In this document: positions 39,311 through 49,557 of the stretch, piece by piece
Position numbering within the stretch: position 1 is the stretch's first letter
How the letters are laid out: each line of letters starts with the position of its first letter
Origin: Streptomyces cucumeris
GTDB lineage: Bacteria; Actinomycetota; Actinomycetes; Streptomycetales; Streptomycetaceae
Assembly (NCBI RefSeq): GCF_024295805.1
Contig: NZ_JANCLX010000024.1
Coordinates: 1-64,000, forward strand
Reading direction: 5' to 3'
Length of the DNA stretch: 64,000 nt
Program-made: the position numbers and the translations under genes
The notes under the pieces: generated by a model
The model's database searches: none
Told to the model about the DNA's origin: nothing
The model's input: the letters and a program-made list of their open reading frames with translations, nothing else

Positions 39311-41860
39311 GTGGCGCCTCTCCCCGAAGCCGTACTGTCGGCCGTCCTCGGACTGGCCGGACGATCCCTCGCGCCCGGCCTGATGGCACGGTTGCGAGAG
39401 GAGGCCATCGCCGTGCTCCGCTCCGCGGTGCCCCTGCCCGGTCATGTGGTGAACCAGGTGATCGCCTCCGGCGACCGCGAGCTGCTGGTGGCCCTGGCCG
39501 AAGGAGCTCGTACCCGCCAGGTGCCGGTGCTGCTGCGGCTCGCGGCGCTGGGCGATCCCCGGGTGGCCCGGGCGCTCTACCGGCAGCGGCTACGCCATGA
39601 CCTGGAGCAGGAGCTGCGCCGCGCGGTGCTCGCGGGCGCCGCGCGTCGCCTGGACGACCCCGGGTGGCACGCCCCCGACGGTCTGGTGAACGCCCTGCTG
39701 ATCAACCCTCTGCCCCCTGATCTCATCCCGGCGCTCGGGGCCCCCTTCCCCGAGGTGGTGCGGCACGCCGTGGAGCTGGTCGGCGTCCAGGCCGGATTCC
39801 CCGGCCAGCTCGAGGCCTGTCGCGCGGTGCTGCGGTACGGAGGAGTGGACGAGCTCACCACCCTGGCCGCACTGCCCGCCCTGCGACCGGAGGTGGCGGA
39901 GCTGGCACGGCGGGCGGTGGCCGCACCGGACCCGGCCGCCGTACTGGATGCCTTCTCACTGGACCGGGCGGGCCGCCCCGCGGGCGCACCGGCCCTCATC
40001 GGCGAGGAGTTGGTGCGGCACCTGAGGGAGACGACGAGCCGGGCCCAGGTGTTCGCGCTGGACGGGGTCGACGTCGACTGGGAAGGGGTTCTGGCCGAAC
40101 AGCGGGATGTGCCCTTCCCACCCGGGGCACTGGCCACCCTGGCCTCCCGCCCGGACTGTCCGGGAGAGCTGGTGAGGGCGGCGTACCGGGCATGCCGGGG
40201 ATGGGCCGAGCAACCCCGCATCTCCTGGGCGCTGTTGCGCGCCATCGACTGGGCGGACGACCCCGCACCGCACGATCTGCCGCGGCTGCTCGAGCGCGGT
40301 GTCACCGACGGACGCTATCCGGCCGACGGCGTGCTGGCGGAGGTCCGGCCCGCCCGACTGGTGCTGACCGGGCTCCCCTTCCAGAAGGAGACGGTCCGTG
40401 CAGCGACGGCGGAACTGGTCCGCCCGCTCGGGGCGGACTTCGCCACCTGGCGCGCGCTGTACACGCTGCTGCCCCGGTTCGACGGCACGGCCACGGAGCT
40501 GGTGGCCGCGGCGGTGGCGCAGTCGGGCAGGCACCGGGGCAAGAGCTGGCCCCGGCCGCTGGGCCCCGAGTTCCCCGCCAAGCACCCCGAGGGCAGCCGT
40601 GCGGCCTTCCTCCACCTGCTCGCGCAGGCGTCGGAGGACGTCCGGTCGGCGCTGGTGGAGCATCTGGACCTCCGGTCCGTACAGCACATGCTGCTCTTCC
40701 ACCCGCCGTCGCCCGTCATCCGCGACCGCGTGGTCGCGCTCCACGGCCGGTCGGTGCTGGCCGCCGTGGCGTCGCGCTGGGACCTGCCCGCGGAGCGGAT
40801 CCGGGAGCTGATCGTGCTGGACGACCCCGAGATCAACACTTGTCTCTACGTCCACACCGATCTGACCGACGAGCAGCGCAGGGGCATCCTCGCGGGCAGG
40901 CGCTTCGGGACGGACGGGGAGCCGAAACCACTGGCGATCACCGACGAGCTGGTCCAGGAGCTCGAGGCCAGCGGACGCCGCCACTGGCTGCTGCCCATCA
41001 CCGAGTCCGGCGACCCCCGGCTGGCCCGGATCCTGCTGGGCAAGGTCAGACTGCACACGCTCGCCGCGCAGTTGCTGCTCCTGGTCCGGGTCTGGGAGGA
41101 GCACGGCGCACCGGAGGTGGCGGCGCTGCTGGACGAGACCGAGTTCGGCGGCCGCGCGCGGCGCCGGCATCCGCTGCCCGCCACCGTGCACGAGCTGACC
41201 CGGAAGGCGCTGGAGTCACCGGACGGTCTGGCCGTGCTGCGCGAGGAGTTGACCCGCGAGCGGACACCCGCCACCTTGGCCGGGCTCCTCCGCGAGCTGA
41301 ACGAGGGGAGCGCCGTACCGGTCGACACGGCGCTGGACCGGCTGGCCGAGGAACTCGGCCCCGCCTGGGAAGGACTGACCGCGGAGCACGACCGGGATCC
41401 GCTGCCGGACGACGTCCTCGTCCAGCTCGCGGGACGGGAGAACTGCCCGGAGGAACTGCGCCGCCACGGCACCCCGGCCCAGCTCCGGCTGCGGCACCAC
41501 GCGCATCCGGATGAGCGCACCGGCCCCCGCCCCGGCGCCCTGGAACTGCTGCGTCACCACCCGCTCCCCCGCTACGCACCGGACGCATGGCTCGCCCTGG
41601 CACTCGACCATCAGCAGCTGTCCCTGCTGGACGTGGTGCGCGAGGGACGTCCCGCGCTGATCGCCGCGCACTGTCTGACCTGCCGGGCGTCGGCGGCACC
41701 GGACCGGGCGAACGTTCCGGCGTTCCGGGAGCTGAAGGAGCTGGCCGCCACCCATCTGGGTGATGATCCGGAGACCTGGGCGGTGGCGCTGCGGCTGCTG
41801 CCCGACTTCTCCGGCACCCTCCCGGAGCTGCTGGCCACCGCCGCCCTGGTCGTCACCTGA
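39311..41860 (+). CDS. Large helical repeat protein of the AAA/VWA system, unknown function (protein 4)
   Basis: An 849-residue soluble protein, paralogous to protein 1 and similar in length. The shared repeat motifs are in the same order: CPxEL at C283 and C712, and W-x3-L-x2-L-x2-F-x-GT-x2-EL at W380 (TWRALYTLLPRFDGTATEL) and W823 (TWAVALRLLPDFSGTLPEL). The C-termini of the two proteins are nearly the same (LRLLPDF-GTLPELL-TAAL). No known enzyme motif was seen. The start is the GTG at 39311 with GGAG ten bases upstream; it is set apart from the AAA gene by a 97-bp gap with a hairpin. Confidence 0.75.
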   Translation: MAPLPEAVLSAVLGLAGRSLAPGLMARLREEAIAVLRSAVPLPGHVVNQVIASGDRELLVALAEGARTRQVPVLLRLAALGDPRVARALYRQRLRHDLEQELRRAVLAGAARRLDDPGWHAPDGLVNALLINPLPPDLIPALGAPFPEVVRHAVELVGVQAGFPGQLEACRAVLRYGGVDELTTLAALPALRPEVAELARRAVAAPDPAAVLDAFSLDRAGRPAGAPALIGEELVRHLRETTSRAQVFALDGVDVDWEGVLAEQRDVPFPPGALATLASRPDCPGELVRAAYRACRGWAEQPRISWALLRAIDWADDPAPHDLPRLLERGVTDGRYPADGVLAEVRPARLVLTGLPFQKETVRAATAELVRPLGADFATWRALYTLLPRFDGTATELVAAAVAQSGRHRGKSWPRPLGPEFPAKHPEGSRAAFLHLLAQASEDVRSALVEHLDLRSVQHMLLFHPPSPVIRDRVVALHGRSVLAAVASRWDLPAERIRELIVLDDPEINTCLYVHTDLTDEQRRGILAGRRFGTDGEPKPLAITDELVQELEASGRRHWLLPITESGDPRLARILLGKVRLHTLAAQLLLLVRVWEEHGAPEVAALLDETEFGGRARRRHPLPATVHELTRKALESPDGLAVLREELTRERTPATLAGLLRELNEGSAVPVDTALDRLAEELGPAWEGLTAEHDRDPLPDDVLVQLAGRENCPEELRRHGTPAQLRLRHHAHPDERTGPRPGALELLRHHPLPRYAPDAWLALALDHQQLSLLDVVREGRPALIAAHCLTCRASAAPDRANVPAFRELKELAATHLGDDPETWAVALRLLPDFSGTLPELLATAALVVT

Positions 41861-41888
41861 CGCCCGGCCGACGTCTGGCCCCGAGCCC

Positions 41889-41904
41889 GGTTTCACATGA
41901 AACC
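41889..41904. terminator. Palindrome in the convergent gap before lpdA
   Basis: GGTTTCA-CA-TGAAACC, a perfect 7-bp dyad with a 2-base spacer in the 88-bp AT-richer gap between two convergent genes. It may be a transcription end structure or a protein-binding site; a 2-nt loop is too small for a good RNA hairpin as written. Confidence 0.35.
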
Positions 41905-41948
41905 ACTCTGCATATCCTCATACATCACAGGAAACGGGGCCGCTCCGC

Positions 41949-43349
41949 TCACATGTTGACCATGTGTCCCGCCAGTCCGTGGACCGCTTCCTTGACGGCC
42001 TCGCTGAGGGTGGGATGGGCGTGGATATTGCGGGCCACCTCGTGCACGGTCAGATCCCACTGCTGCGCGAGGGTCAGTTCCGGGAGCAGCTCGGTGACCT
42101 CGGGGCCGATGAGATGGCCACCGAGCAGCTCACCGTGGCGGCCGTCGCTGATGAGCTTCACGAAGCCGACGGGTTCGCCCAGCCCATGGGCCTTGCCGTT
42201 GGCGCTGAACGGGAACTTGGCCACCCGGACGTCGAAGCCGCGCTCCCGGGCCTGGGCCTCGGTCCAGCCGAAGCTGGCGATCTGCGGCTGGCAGAAGGTG
42301 GCGCGCGGGATCATGACGTAGTCCAGCTCCATGGTCTCCGCCCCGGCGATGGTCTCGGCCGCGACGATGCCCATGGCCTCGGCCGCGTGCGCGAGCATCA
42401 GCTTGGCGGTGACGTCCCCGACCGCGAAGATATGCGGCACGCTGGTGCGGCAGCGGCCGTCGACGTCGATCGCGCCGCGCTCGGTGAGCCGGACCCCGGT
42501 GTGCTCCAGACCGTAGCCCTCGACCCGGGGGCGGAAGCCGATCGCCTGGAGCACCTTCCCGGCCTGGAGGGTCTGCCGCTGGCCACCGGTGGTGACCATG
42601 ACCTTCACGGCGGGACCCGAGTCGTTGATCGCCTCGACCCGGGTGGAGGTCAGGACGTGGATGCCCAGCTTGCGATAGCGGCGCGCCAGCTCGGCCGAGA
42701 CCTCCTCGTCCTCCAGCGGCACGATCCGGTCCAGGAACTCCACCAGCGTCACCTGCACCCCGTAGCTGTGCATGATGTAGGCGAACTCCACGCCGATGGC
42801 GCCCGCGCCCGCGATCAGCACACTGCCGGGCAGGTCCGGGGAGAGGATCTGCTCCTCGTAGGTCACCACGCGCTCGCTGAGCGAGGTACCGGGCAGCAGA
42901 TTGGTGCCGGCCCCGGCGGCGATCACGCAGTGGTCGAAGCTCAGGTTCTCCACACGGCCGTCGGCGAGGGCGACCCGCATCGTATGGGGGCCGGTGAAGC
43001 TGCCCCGACCGTCGTACTGGGTGATCTTGTTCTTCTTCATCAGGTAGTGGATGCCGCGCACCCGGCCGTCCGCCACCTTCCGGCTGCGTTCGAACGCCGC
43101 CCGGTAGTCCAGTGTCACATCGCCGGTCAGCCGGAACCCGAAGGTTGCCGCCTCATGGGTGAACAGATGGGCGAGCTCCGCATTGCGCAGCAGCGCCTTG
43201 GACGGGATGCAGCCCACGTTCAGACAGACGCCGCCCCAGTACCGCTCCTCCACGATGGCCGCGGTCAGACCGAGCTGAGCGGCACGGATGGCCGCGACAT
43301 AGCCGCCCGATCCCGCCCCCAGGATCACGACGTCGAAATGTGCGCTCAT
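41949..43349 (-). CDS. lpdA: Dihydrolipoyl dehydrogenase (E3)
   Basis: A 466-residue FAD-dependent pyridine nucleotide-disulfide oxidoreductase that reoxidises lipoamide in 2-oxoacid dehydrogenase complexes. Features in order: FAD fingerprint VVILGAGSGGYVAAIRAAQLG; redox disulfide GGVCLNVGCIPSK; NAD-binding AGAGAIGVEFAYIM; and FAVGDVTAKLMLAHAA. The C-terminal His-Glu dyad lies in HAHPTLSEAVKEAVHG. I chose the ATG at 43349 with AAGG seven bases upstream; an upstream in-frame ATG at 43367 would add 6 residues. It is divergent from the S4 gene with only 30 bp between starts. Confidence 0.95.
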   Translation of the reverse strand: MSAHFDVVILGAGSGGYVAAIRAAQLGLTAAIVEERYWGGVCLNVGCIPSKALLRNAELAHLFTHEAATFGFRLTGDVTLDYRAAFERSRKVADGRVRGIHYLMKKNKITQYDGRGSFTGPHTMRVALADGRVENLSFDHCVIAAGAGTNLLPGTSLSERVVTYEEQILSPDLPGSVLIAGAGAIGVEFAYIMHSYGVQVTLVEFLDRIVPLEDEEVSAELARRYRKLGIHVLTSTRVEAINDSGPAVKVMVTTGGQRQTLQAGKVLQAIGFRPRVEGYGLEHTGVRLTERGAIDVDGRCRTSVPHIFAVGDVTAKLMLAHAAEAMGIVAAETIAGAETMELDYVMIPRATFCQPQIASFGWTEAQARERGFDVRVAKFPFSANGKAHGLGEPVGFVKLISDGRHGELLGGHLIGPEVTELLPELTLAQQWDLTVHEVARNIHAHPTLSEAVKEAVHGLAGHMVNM

Positions 43350-43379
43350 GCGTCGCACCTTAGACATTAGAGTCGGAGT

Positions 43380-43754
<375 letters not shown>

Positions 43755-43799
43755 GGCGCGCGGGAGGACCGTCGCCCCCGCTTACGGGCCGGGGCGGCT

Positions 43800-43819
43800 C
43801 GTCCGGCATGCGCCGGACG
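43800..43819. terminator. Bidirectional hairpin terminator
   Basis: CGTCCGGC-ATGC-GCCGGACG, a perfect 8-bp stem with 4-nt loop, in the 68-bp gap between the convergent S4 gene and FAD oxidoreductase gene. Confidence 0.7.
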
Positions 43820-43822
43820 GGT

Positions 43823-45100
43823 TCAGTCCGCGGTGATCAGCACCGGTCCGCCGTACGGGTCGGCCGCGACGATCCAGTCGGTGGGGAGGTGGAGCGGCCG
43901 GGCGGGTGCCACGGTGCGCAGCACCCGCCGCCGGTACAGCGTCCGGCCGTCCTGGCGGACGGTGAGGGCCGGCCGGGTCAGGAAGGCGGCGGTGCGCAGG
44001 GTGAACCGCTCCAGCGGCGGACGGGGGCCGTCGGGGTCGATGCGGTTGGGGGCGATCCAGCGCAGGGGCGCGGCGACGCGCACCGGCAGCGGATCCGCGG
44101 GCCACGGTGCGTCGGCCAGATGGCGCAGGACGGGTCCGGCCGCGAACCGGCCGTCCAGGGCGGCCACATCGGCCGTCTCGACGGGGTGCAGCAGGTTGCC
44201 CACGGCGAACACCCCGGGCTCCGCGGTGCGGAACCCGGTGTCCACGGCGGGGCCGCGGGTGCCGTGGTCGAGGGCGATTCCGGCGCTCCGGGCCAGTTCA
44301 TGGTCGGGGATCCAGTCGCCGGTGAACACCACGGTGTCACCGGGGATGACCGCGGTCCTGCCGTCGCGGTGGCGTACCCGCACCCCCTCCAGCCGTCCCC
44401 GTCCGGTCAGTCCGGTCACCGTGGTGTCGGTGAGCAGCGGGAAGGGGTGGCGCAGCCGGGCGCCGAGGTCGAACGCGCGGAAGGTCTGGTGGCTCGGGAG
44501 GTCGGTGACCATCGCCGCCACCTCCGCCCCGGCGTGACGGAGGGTGAGGACGGCGGAGTAGCTGATGTGTTCGGCGCCGATCACCACCGCGCGACGGCCC
44601 ACGGGTCGGCGGTGTCCGTGGACGGCCCGCTGGAGCTGGCCGGTGGTGAGCACCCCCGCGGGCCGGTCTCCGGGCACCAGCCGGGCCGCGCGCGGGCGTT
44701 CTCGGGCGCCGGTGGCGAGGACCACGGCCCGCGCGGTGATCCGCTCCAGACCGCCGGGGCCGGTGGTGTCCAGGGTGCGCGGGCCCGCCCAGCCGGTGGC
44801 GGTGACACCGGTGCGCAGGGCGACCCCGGCGCGCAGGGCGGTGGCGATGAGGTGGCGGGCGTAGTCCGGGCCGCTCATGAGCCGACGCAGGTCCCGCAGG
44901 CCGAATCCGGTGTGGTGGCAGTGGCGGGGGACACCGCCCGCGTGACGTTCGCGGTCCAGTACCTCCACGCCCGCCCCCGCGGCGGCCAGCCGGGCGGCGA
45001 CGGCGAGTCCGGCGGGTCCCGCACCGACCACCAGCACGTCGACCGTGCGCGGGCGGCGGCCGGGCGCGGCGGTGGGCTCGGAGTCGGCCGGGGTGGTCAT
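43823..45100 (-). CDS. NAD(P)/FAD-dependent oxidoreductase (GlpB-like partner)
   Basis: A 425-residue flavoprotein: FAD motif VLVVGAGPAGLAVAARLAA near residue 22, HCHHTGFGLRDL, VVLATGARERPR and a second nucleotide-binding region RRAVVIGAEHISYSAVLTLR. The latter has Ala-Glu-His where the third glycine of GxGxxG is usual, so NAD(P) use is uncertain. It is the last gene of a kinase, dehydrogenase and oxidoreductase operon and overlaps the middle gene by ATGA. Family knowledge: similar trios include an anaerobic-type glycerol-3-phosphate dehydrogenase with an electron-passing flavoprotein. A small DUF1667 protein often accompanies them but is absent here. Confidence 0.8.
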   Translation of the reverse strand: MTTPADSEPTAAPGRRPRTVDVLVVGAGPAGLAVAARLAAAGAGVEVLDRERHAGGVPRHCHHTGFGLRDLRRLMSGPDYARHLIATALRAGVALRTGVTATGWAGPRTLDTTGPGGLERITARAVVLATGARERPRAARLVPGDRPAGVLTTGQLQRAVHGHRRPVGRRAVVIGAEHISYSAVLTLRHAGAEVAAMVTDLPSHQTFRAFDLGARLRHPFPLLTDTTVTGLTGRGRLEGVRVRHRDGRTAVIPGDTVVFTGDWIPDHELARSAGIALDHGTRGPAVDTGFRTAEPGVFAVGNLLHPVETADVAALDGRFAAGPVLRHLADAPWPADPLPVRVAAPLRWIAPNRIDPDGPRPPLERFTLRTAAFLTRPALTVRQDGRTLYRRRVLRTVAPARPLHLPTDWIVAADPYGGPVLITAD

Positions 45101-46524
45101 CGCCGGACCTCCACGGACGGTGTGCCGGACGCGCCGTGCCCGTCGAACTGGGCGCGTACCTCGGCTCCGCAGGAGAAGCCCTGGCAGCGGCCGCCCAGCG
45201 CACGGGTGCGGCGCTGGAGGCCGCCGAGGGAGCCGGGCGGCACGGTGCTGGTGAGCGCGTCGCGGATCTCACCGCGGGTGACGCGTTCGCAGTGGCAGAC
45301 GATCGTGCCGTAGGCGGGGTCGGCGGCGATGAGTTCGGCCCGCTGGTAGGGACGCGGGAACGCCTCGCCGAGGTTGGGCATCCGTACCGGTTCGAGGTCC
45401 CGCGCCGGGCCGGTGTCCAGACCGCATCCGGTGAGGAGTCCGGCCACATGGGCGGCGATCGCCAGGGAGGCGGTCAGTCCGGTGGAGCGGATACCGCCGA
45501 CGGACACATAGCGCTGGGCGGGGTGGGCGCGGATCCGGTAGTCGCCGTGTTCGGTGGCGGCGCGCAGTCCGGCGTAGACCGCCGTGATCTCCTCGTCCAG
45601 CAGCTCGGGCATGATCCGCGCGCCCTTCTCGCGGAGGAGGGCGAGCCCTTCGACCGTCGAACCGGTGGCGCGCTTGTCGTGCAGGTCCTCGGCGGTGGGG
45701 CCGAGCATCACATTGCCGTAGACGGTCGGCGCGACGAGCACCCCCTTGCCGAGGGCCGTGGGCACAGGCAGCAGGATGCTGTTCACCAGGCCGCGGGCGA
45801 ACTTGTCGAAGACGATGAGCTGGCCGCGGCGCGGGGTCACCGTGAAGTCGGTGTGGCCGAGCAGCCGGTCGATCGTATCCGCGTACAGGCCCGCCGCGTT
45901 GACCAGGTGGCGGGTACGCAGCGGACCACGGGTGGTGACCACCCGGTGGGGATCGCCGGGCACGATGTCCCGTACCGCGGAGTGCAGATGGAGGTGGACA
46001 CCGGACCGCACCGCCTGCGTGGCGTAGGCGAGGGTGGTCGTCCAGGGGCAGATGATGCTCTCGCCGGGGACGTCGAGGGCGCCCAGGGCACCCGGTCCCA
46101 GACGCGGTTCCCGGGCGTAGACCGCGTCGGTACCGAGGATCCGGGTCTGGTGGTAGCCGTTGCGCGCGGCCTTGTCGGCGAGCGCCGGGAGCGCGGCGAG
46201 CTGTTCGGTGTCCCAAGCCACCAGGAGGGCGCCGAGTGGCTCGACCGGGATGCCCGTCTCGGCGGCGTAGGCGTTGAGCCGGTGGTAGCCGTCGCGCACC
46301 AGCCGGGCTTCGAGGGTGTCGGGGGTGGCGTCGAAACCGGTGTGCAGAATCGCCGTGTTGGCCTTCGAGGTGCCGTCGCCGACATCGTCGGACGCTTCGA
46401 TGAGCGCGATCCGCAGCCGGTGTCCGGCCAGTTCGCGGGCGATGGCGGTGCCGACCACCCCGGCGCCGACGATGGCCACGTCGTAGACCTCGTCCGGGAG
46501 GTTCCCCGTGGTCGTGACGGTCAT
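45097..46524 (-). CDS. FAD-dependent dehydrogenase with C-terminal BFD-like [2Fe-2S] domain (GlpA-like)
   Basis: A 475-residue DAO-fold flavoprotein. VAIVGAGVVGTAIARELAGH binds FAD. KANTAILHTGFDATPDTLEA and YVSVGGIRSTGLTASLAIA are typical of glycerol-3-phosphate dehydrogenase/2-hydroxyglutarate oxidase relatives. The C-terminal bacterioferritin-ferredoxin-like domain has four cysteines, CHC in IVCHCERVTRGEI and C-x4-C in GGRCQGFSCG, for a [2Fe-2S] cluster. Together with the upstream FGGY kinase it probably oxidises a phosphorylated polyol such as glycerol 3-phosphate. The start is the ATG at 46524 with AAGGA upstream; the stop overlaps the next gene. Confidence 0.88.
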   Translation of the reverse strand: MTVTTTGNLPDEVYDVAIVGAGVVGTAIARELAGHRLRIALIEASDDVGDGTSKANTAILHTGFDATPDTLEARLVRDGYHRLNAYAAETGIPVEPLGALLVAWDTEQLAALPALADKAARNGYHQTRILGTDAVYAREPRLGPGALGALDVPGESIICPWTTTLAYATQAVRSGVHLHLHSAVRDIVPGDPHRVVTTRGPLRTRHLVNAAGLYADTIDRLLGHTDFTVTPRRGQLIVFDKFARGLVNSILLPVPTALGKGVLVAPTVYGNVMLGPTAEDLHDKRATGSTVEGLALLREKGARIMPELLDEEITAVYAGLRAATEHGDYRIRAHPAQRYVSVGGIRSTGLTASLAIAAHVAGLLTGCGLDTGPARDLEPVRMPNLGEAFPRPYQRAELIAADPAYGTIVCHCERVTRGEIRDALTSTVPPGSLGGLQRRTRALGGRCQGFSCGAEVRAQFDGHGASGTPSVEVRR

Positions 46525-46600
46525 GCTGGTCCTTGCTCGCTTCCTCGCGGCGGCGGGTGTTCGCATGCGGGTGCGGGTCACCGGCGGTCCGGTGGCGATC

Positions 46601-48103
<1,503 letters not shown>

Positions 48104-48129
48104 ATCCCGTTCTCCACAGGGGAGTTCGC

Positions 48130-48163
48130 CGATCGCGTTCGCTCGATCGAGACGCGCCGATCG
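48130..48163. promoter_or_regulatory. Three CGATCG palindromes at exact 14-bp steps upstream of the kinase gene
   Basis: CGATCG occurs at 48130-48135, 48144-48149 and 48158-48163, the middle one extended to CTCGATCGAG. They lie 27 to 60 bp upstream of the leftward ATG at 48103, where a repressor or activator of the operon would act. No regulator gene is adjacent. Confidence 0.5.
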
Positions 48164-48482
48164 ACAGGCCGGTCGAAGGTGGTGATGGAGTGGTGGTCGC
48201 GGTGATCGCGCGTACGAGCCTGGTGGCAGCCGCCGGGTGGCGTCAAGGGCACCCGCGAACCGGCGCCATTTCTCCACACCACCGGCCCAGCACGGCCGGA
48301 CGCGGGAGAGGCGGTCATGTACCGGACACGGACATGCCCTAGGATCCCCCACATCCATCAGACTGCCGAGCACACCCGGAAGCGGGATTCTCGGCGCACC
48401 CGGTTTTCATGACGCTCCATCAATTGTCGCTCACGACACGCACCTTCAGCAGGTCCCGTCAGCTCCGCACGAAAGTCATCCG
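48164..48482. other. Long divergent intergenic stretch without a gene
   Basis: The remaining 319 bp between the kinase operon and the rightward unknown gene. It must hold promoters for both directions, but I could not define convincing -35/-10 pairs. The right part (48380-48480) is less GC-rich. No open frame with Streptomyces codon bias, RNA gene or clear hairpin was seen. Confidence 0.6.
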
Positions 48483-49490
48483 ATGGCCGAGGAAGAGTTC
48501 CGCCCCGTCTACCACCCGGCGGGTCATGACGACGGGTTGCGCATCGCCCTGCAGGACCTGAGGACCGGCCGCTGGATCTCGATGCGCAACCTGCTGGCGG
48601 AGACTCCGACCTGGGCCCTGTGGACCCAGCGCACCCAGGTGCTGGCCGCGGTGGCCGCCGGATCCACCGTGGTGGACACCTGGCGGGCCGAGGAACCGCG
48701 CAGCGTGGCGGCGCTGGTGATGCACACCCGGGTCGTGGTGGAACGGGCGGTGCGCGCCCACCGCGAGGGACACCGGCGCACCCAGGAGCTGTGGCAGGAG
48801 GCGTGGGAGTCCTGCCGGATGGCCGCGCACAACTCCGCGGCGGATCCGGTGCCCTGGGTGTGTCTGCTGGCCCTGGCACAGCTCGACACCCGGCAGCGGA
48901 TGGCGGAGCACCGGGCGGATCCGCCGGGGCCGCTGCTCTTCCCCGGCCCCTGGGGGCTGCTGGCCGAGGCCGACCGGCGCGATCCGTACAACCGCGAGGC
49001 GTACCACCGGATGCTCCAGTTCGTGTACATGCGGCGGGCGGGCGGTTCACTCGCCGAGGCGGTCAACTTCGCCCAGTGGGTGGCCTCGGGCGCGCCCGAG
49101 GACTCGCCGCTGCACGTCCTGCCGCTGTATGTGCACGTCGAGCGGTACCGGGAGGAGCGCGGTTTCGAGAAGGCACTGGACCTGCACTGGGCCACCGAGG
49201 ACGCGACCCGGGACGCCAACCGCGCGCTGCACGGGTGGTTCGACCACACGGACCCGACGACGGGGTCCCTGCTGGACCTCAACCATCTGGCGCACGCCCT
49301 GTGGGGCGCACTGCAATTCCCGGACGCGGCAAGGGTGTTCGAGGCTCTGGGGCCGTACTTCACCACGCTTCCCTGGGCCTGCCGCACGCCCGACCCCTCG
49401 GACCGCGCGCCGGCCGAGGACACCTTTCTGCGCGCCCGGACCCGCTGTCTGGCGGGCGCCCGGGGGCCGAGACCCGGGCCGAACGGCTGA
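48483..49490 (+). CDS. Unknown soluble helical protein
   Basis: A 335-residue protein I do not recognise. It starts MAEEEFRPVYHPAGHDDGLR, has a WISMRNLLAETPTWALWTQR segment, and a run of paired helices that could be TPR- or BTAD-like (for example DPVPWVCLLALAQLDTRQRM and REAYHRMLQFVYMRRAGGSLAEA). There is no DNA-binding motif, signal peptide or membrane span. The start at ATG 48483 has no clear ribosome site. It is 67 bp upstream of an APC permease in the same direction; co-transcription is possible but unproven. Confidence 0.7.
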   Translation: MAEEEFRPVYHPAGHDDGLRIALQDLRTGRWISMRNLLAETPTWALWTQRTQVLAAVAAGSTVVDTWRAEEPRSVAALVMHTRVVVERAVRAHREGHRRTQELWQEAWESCRMAAHNSAADPVPWVCLLALAQLDTRQRMAEHRADPPGPLLFPGPWGLLAEADRRDPYNREAYHRMLQFVYMRRAGGSLAEAVNFAQWVASGAPEDSPLHVLPLYVHVERYREERGFEKALDLHWATEDATRDANRALHGWFDHTDPTTGSLLDLNHLAHALWGALQFPDAARVFEALGPYFTTLPWACRTPDPSDRAPAEDTFLRARTRCLAGARGPRPGPNG

Positions 49491-49557
49491 GCGCCACCGC
49501 TCGGTCCCTCCACCTTCCGTCGAACGTTCTCCGCTTTCCGATTCCGGAGGTAGCTTC

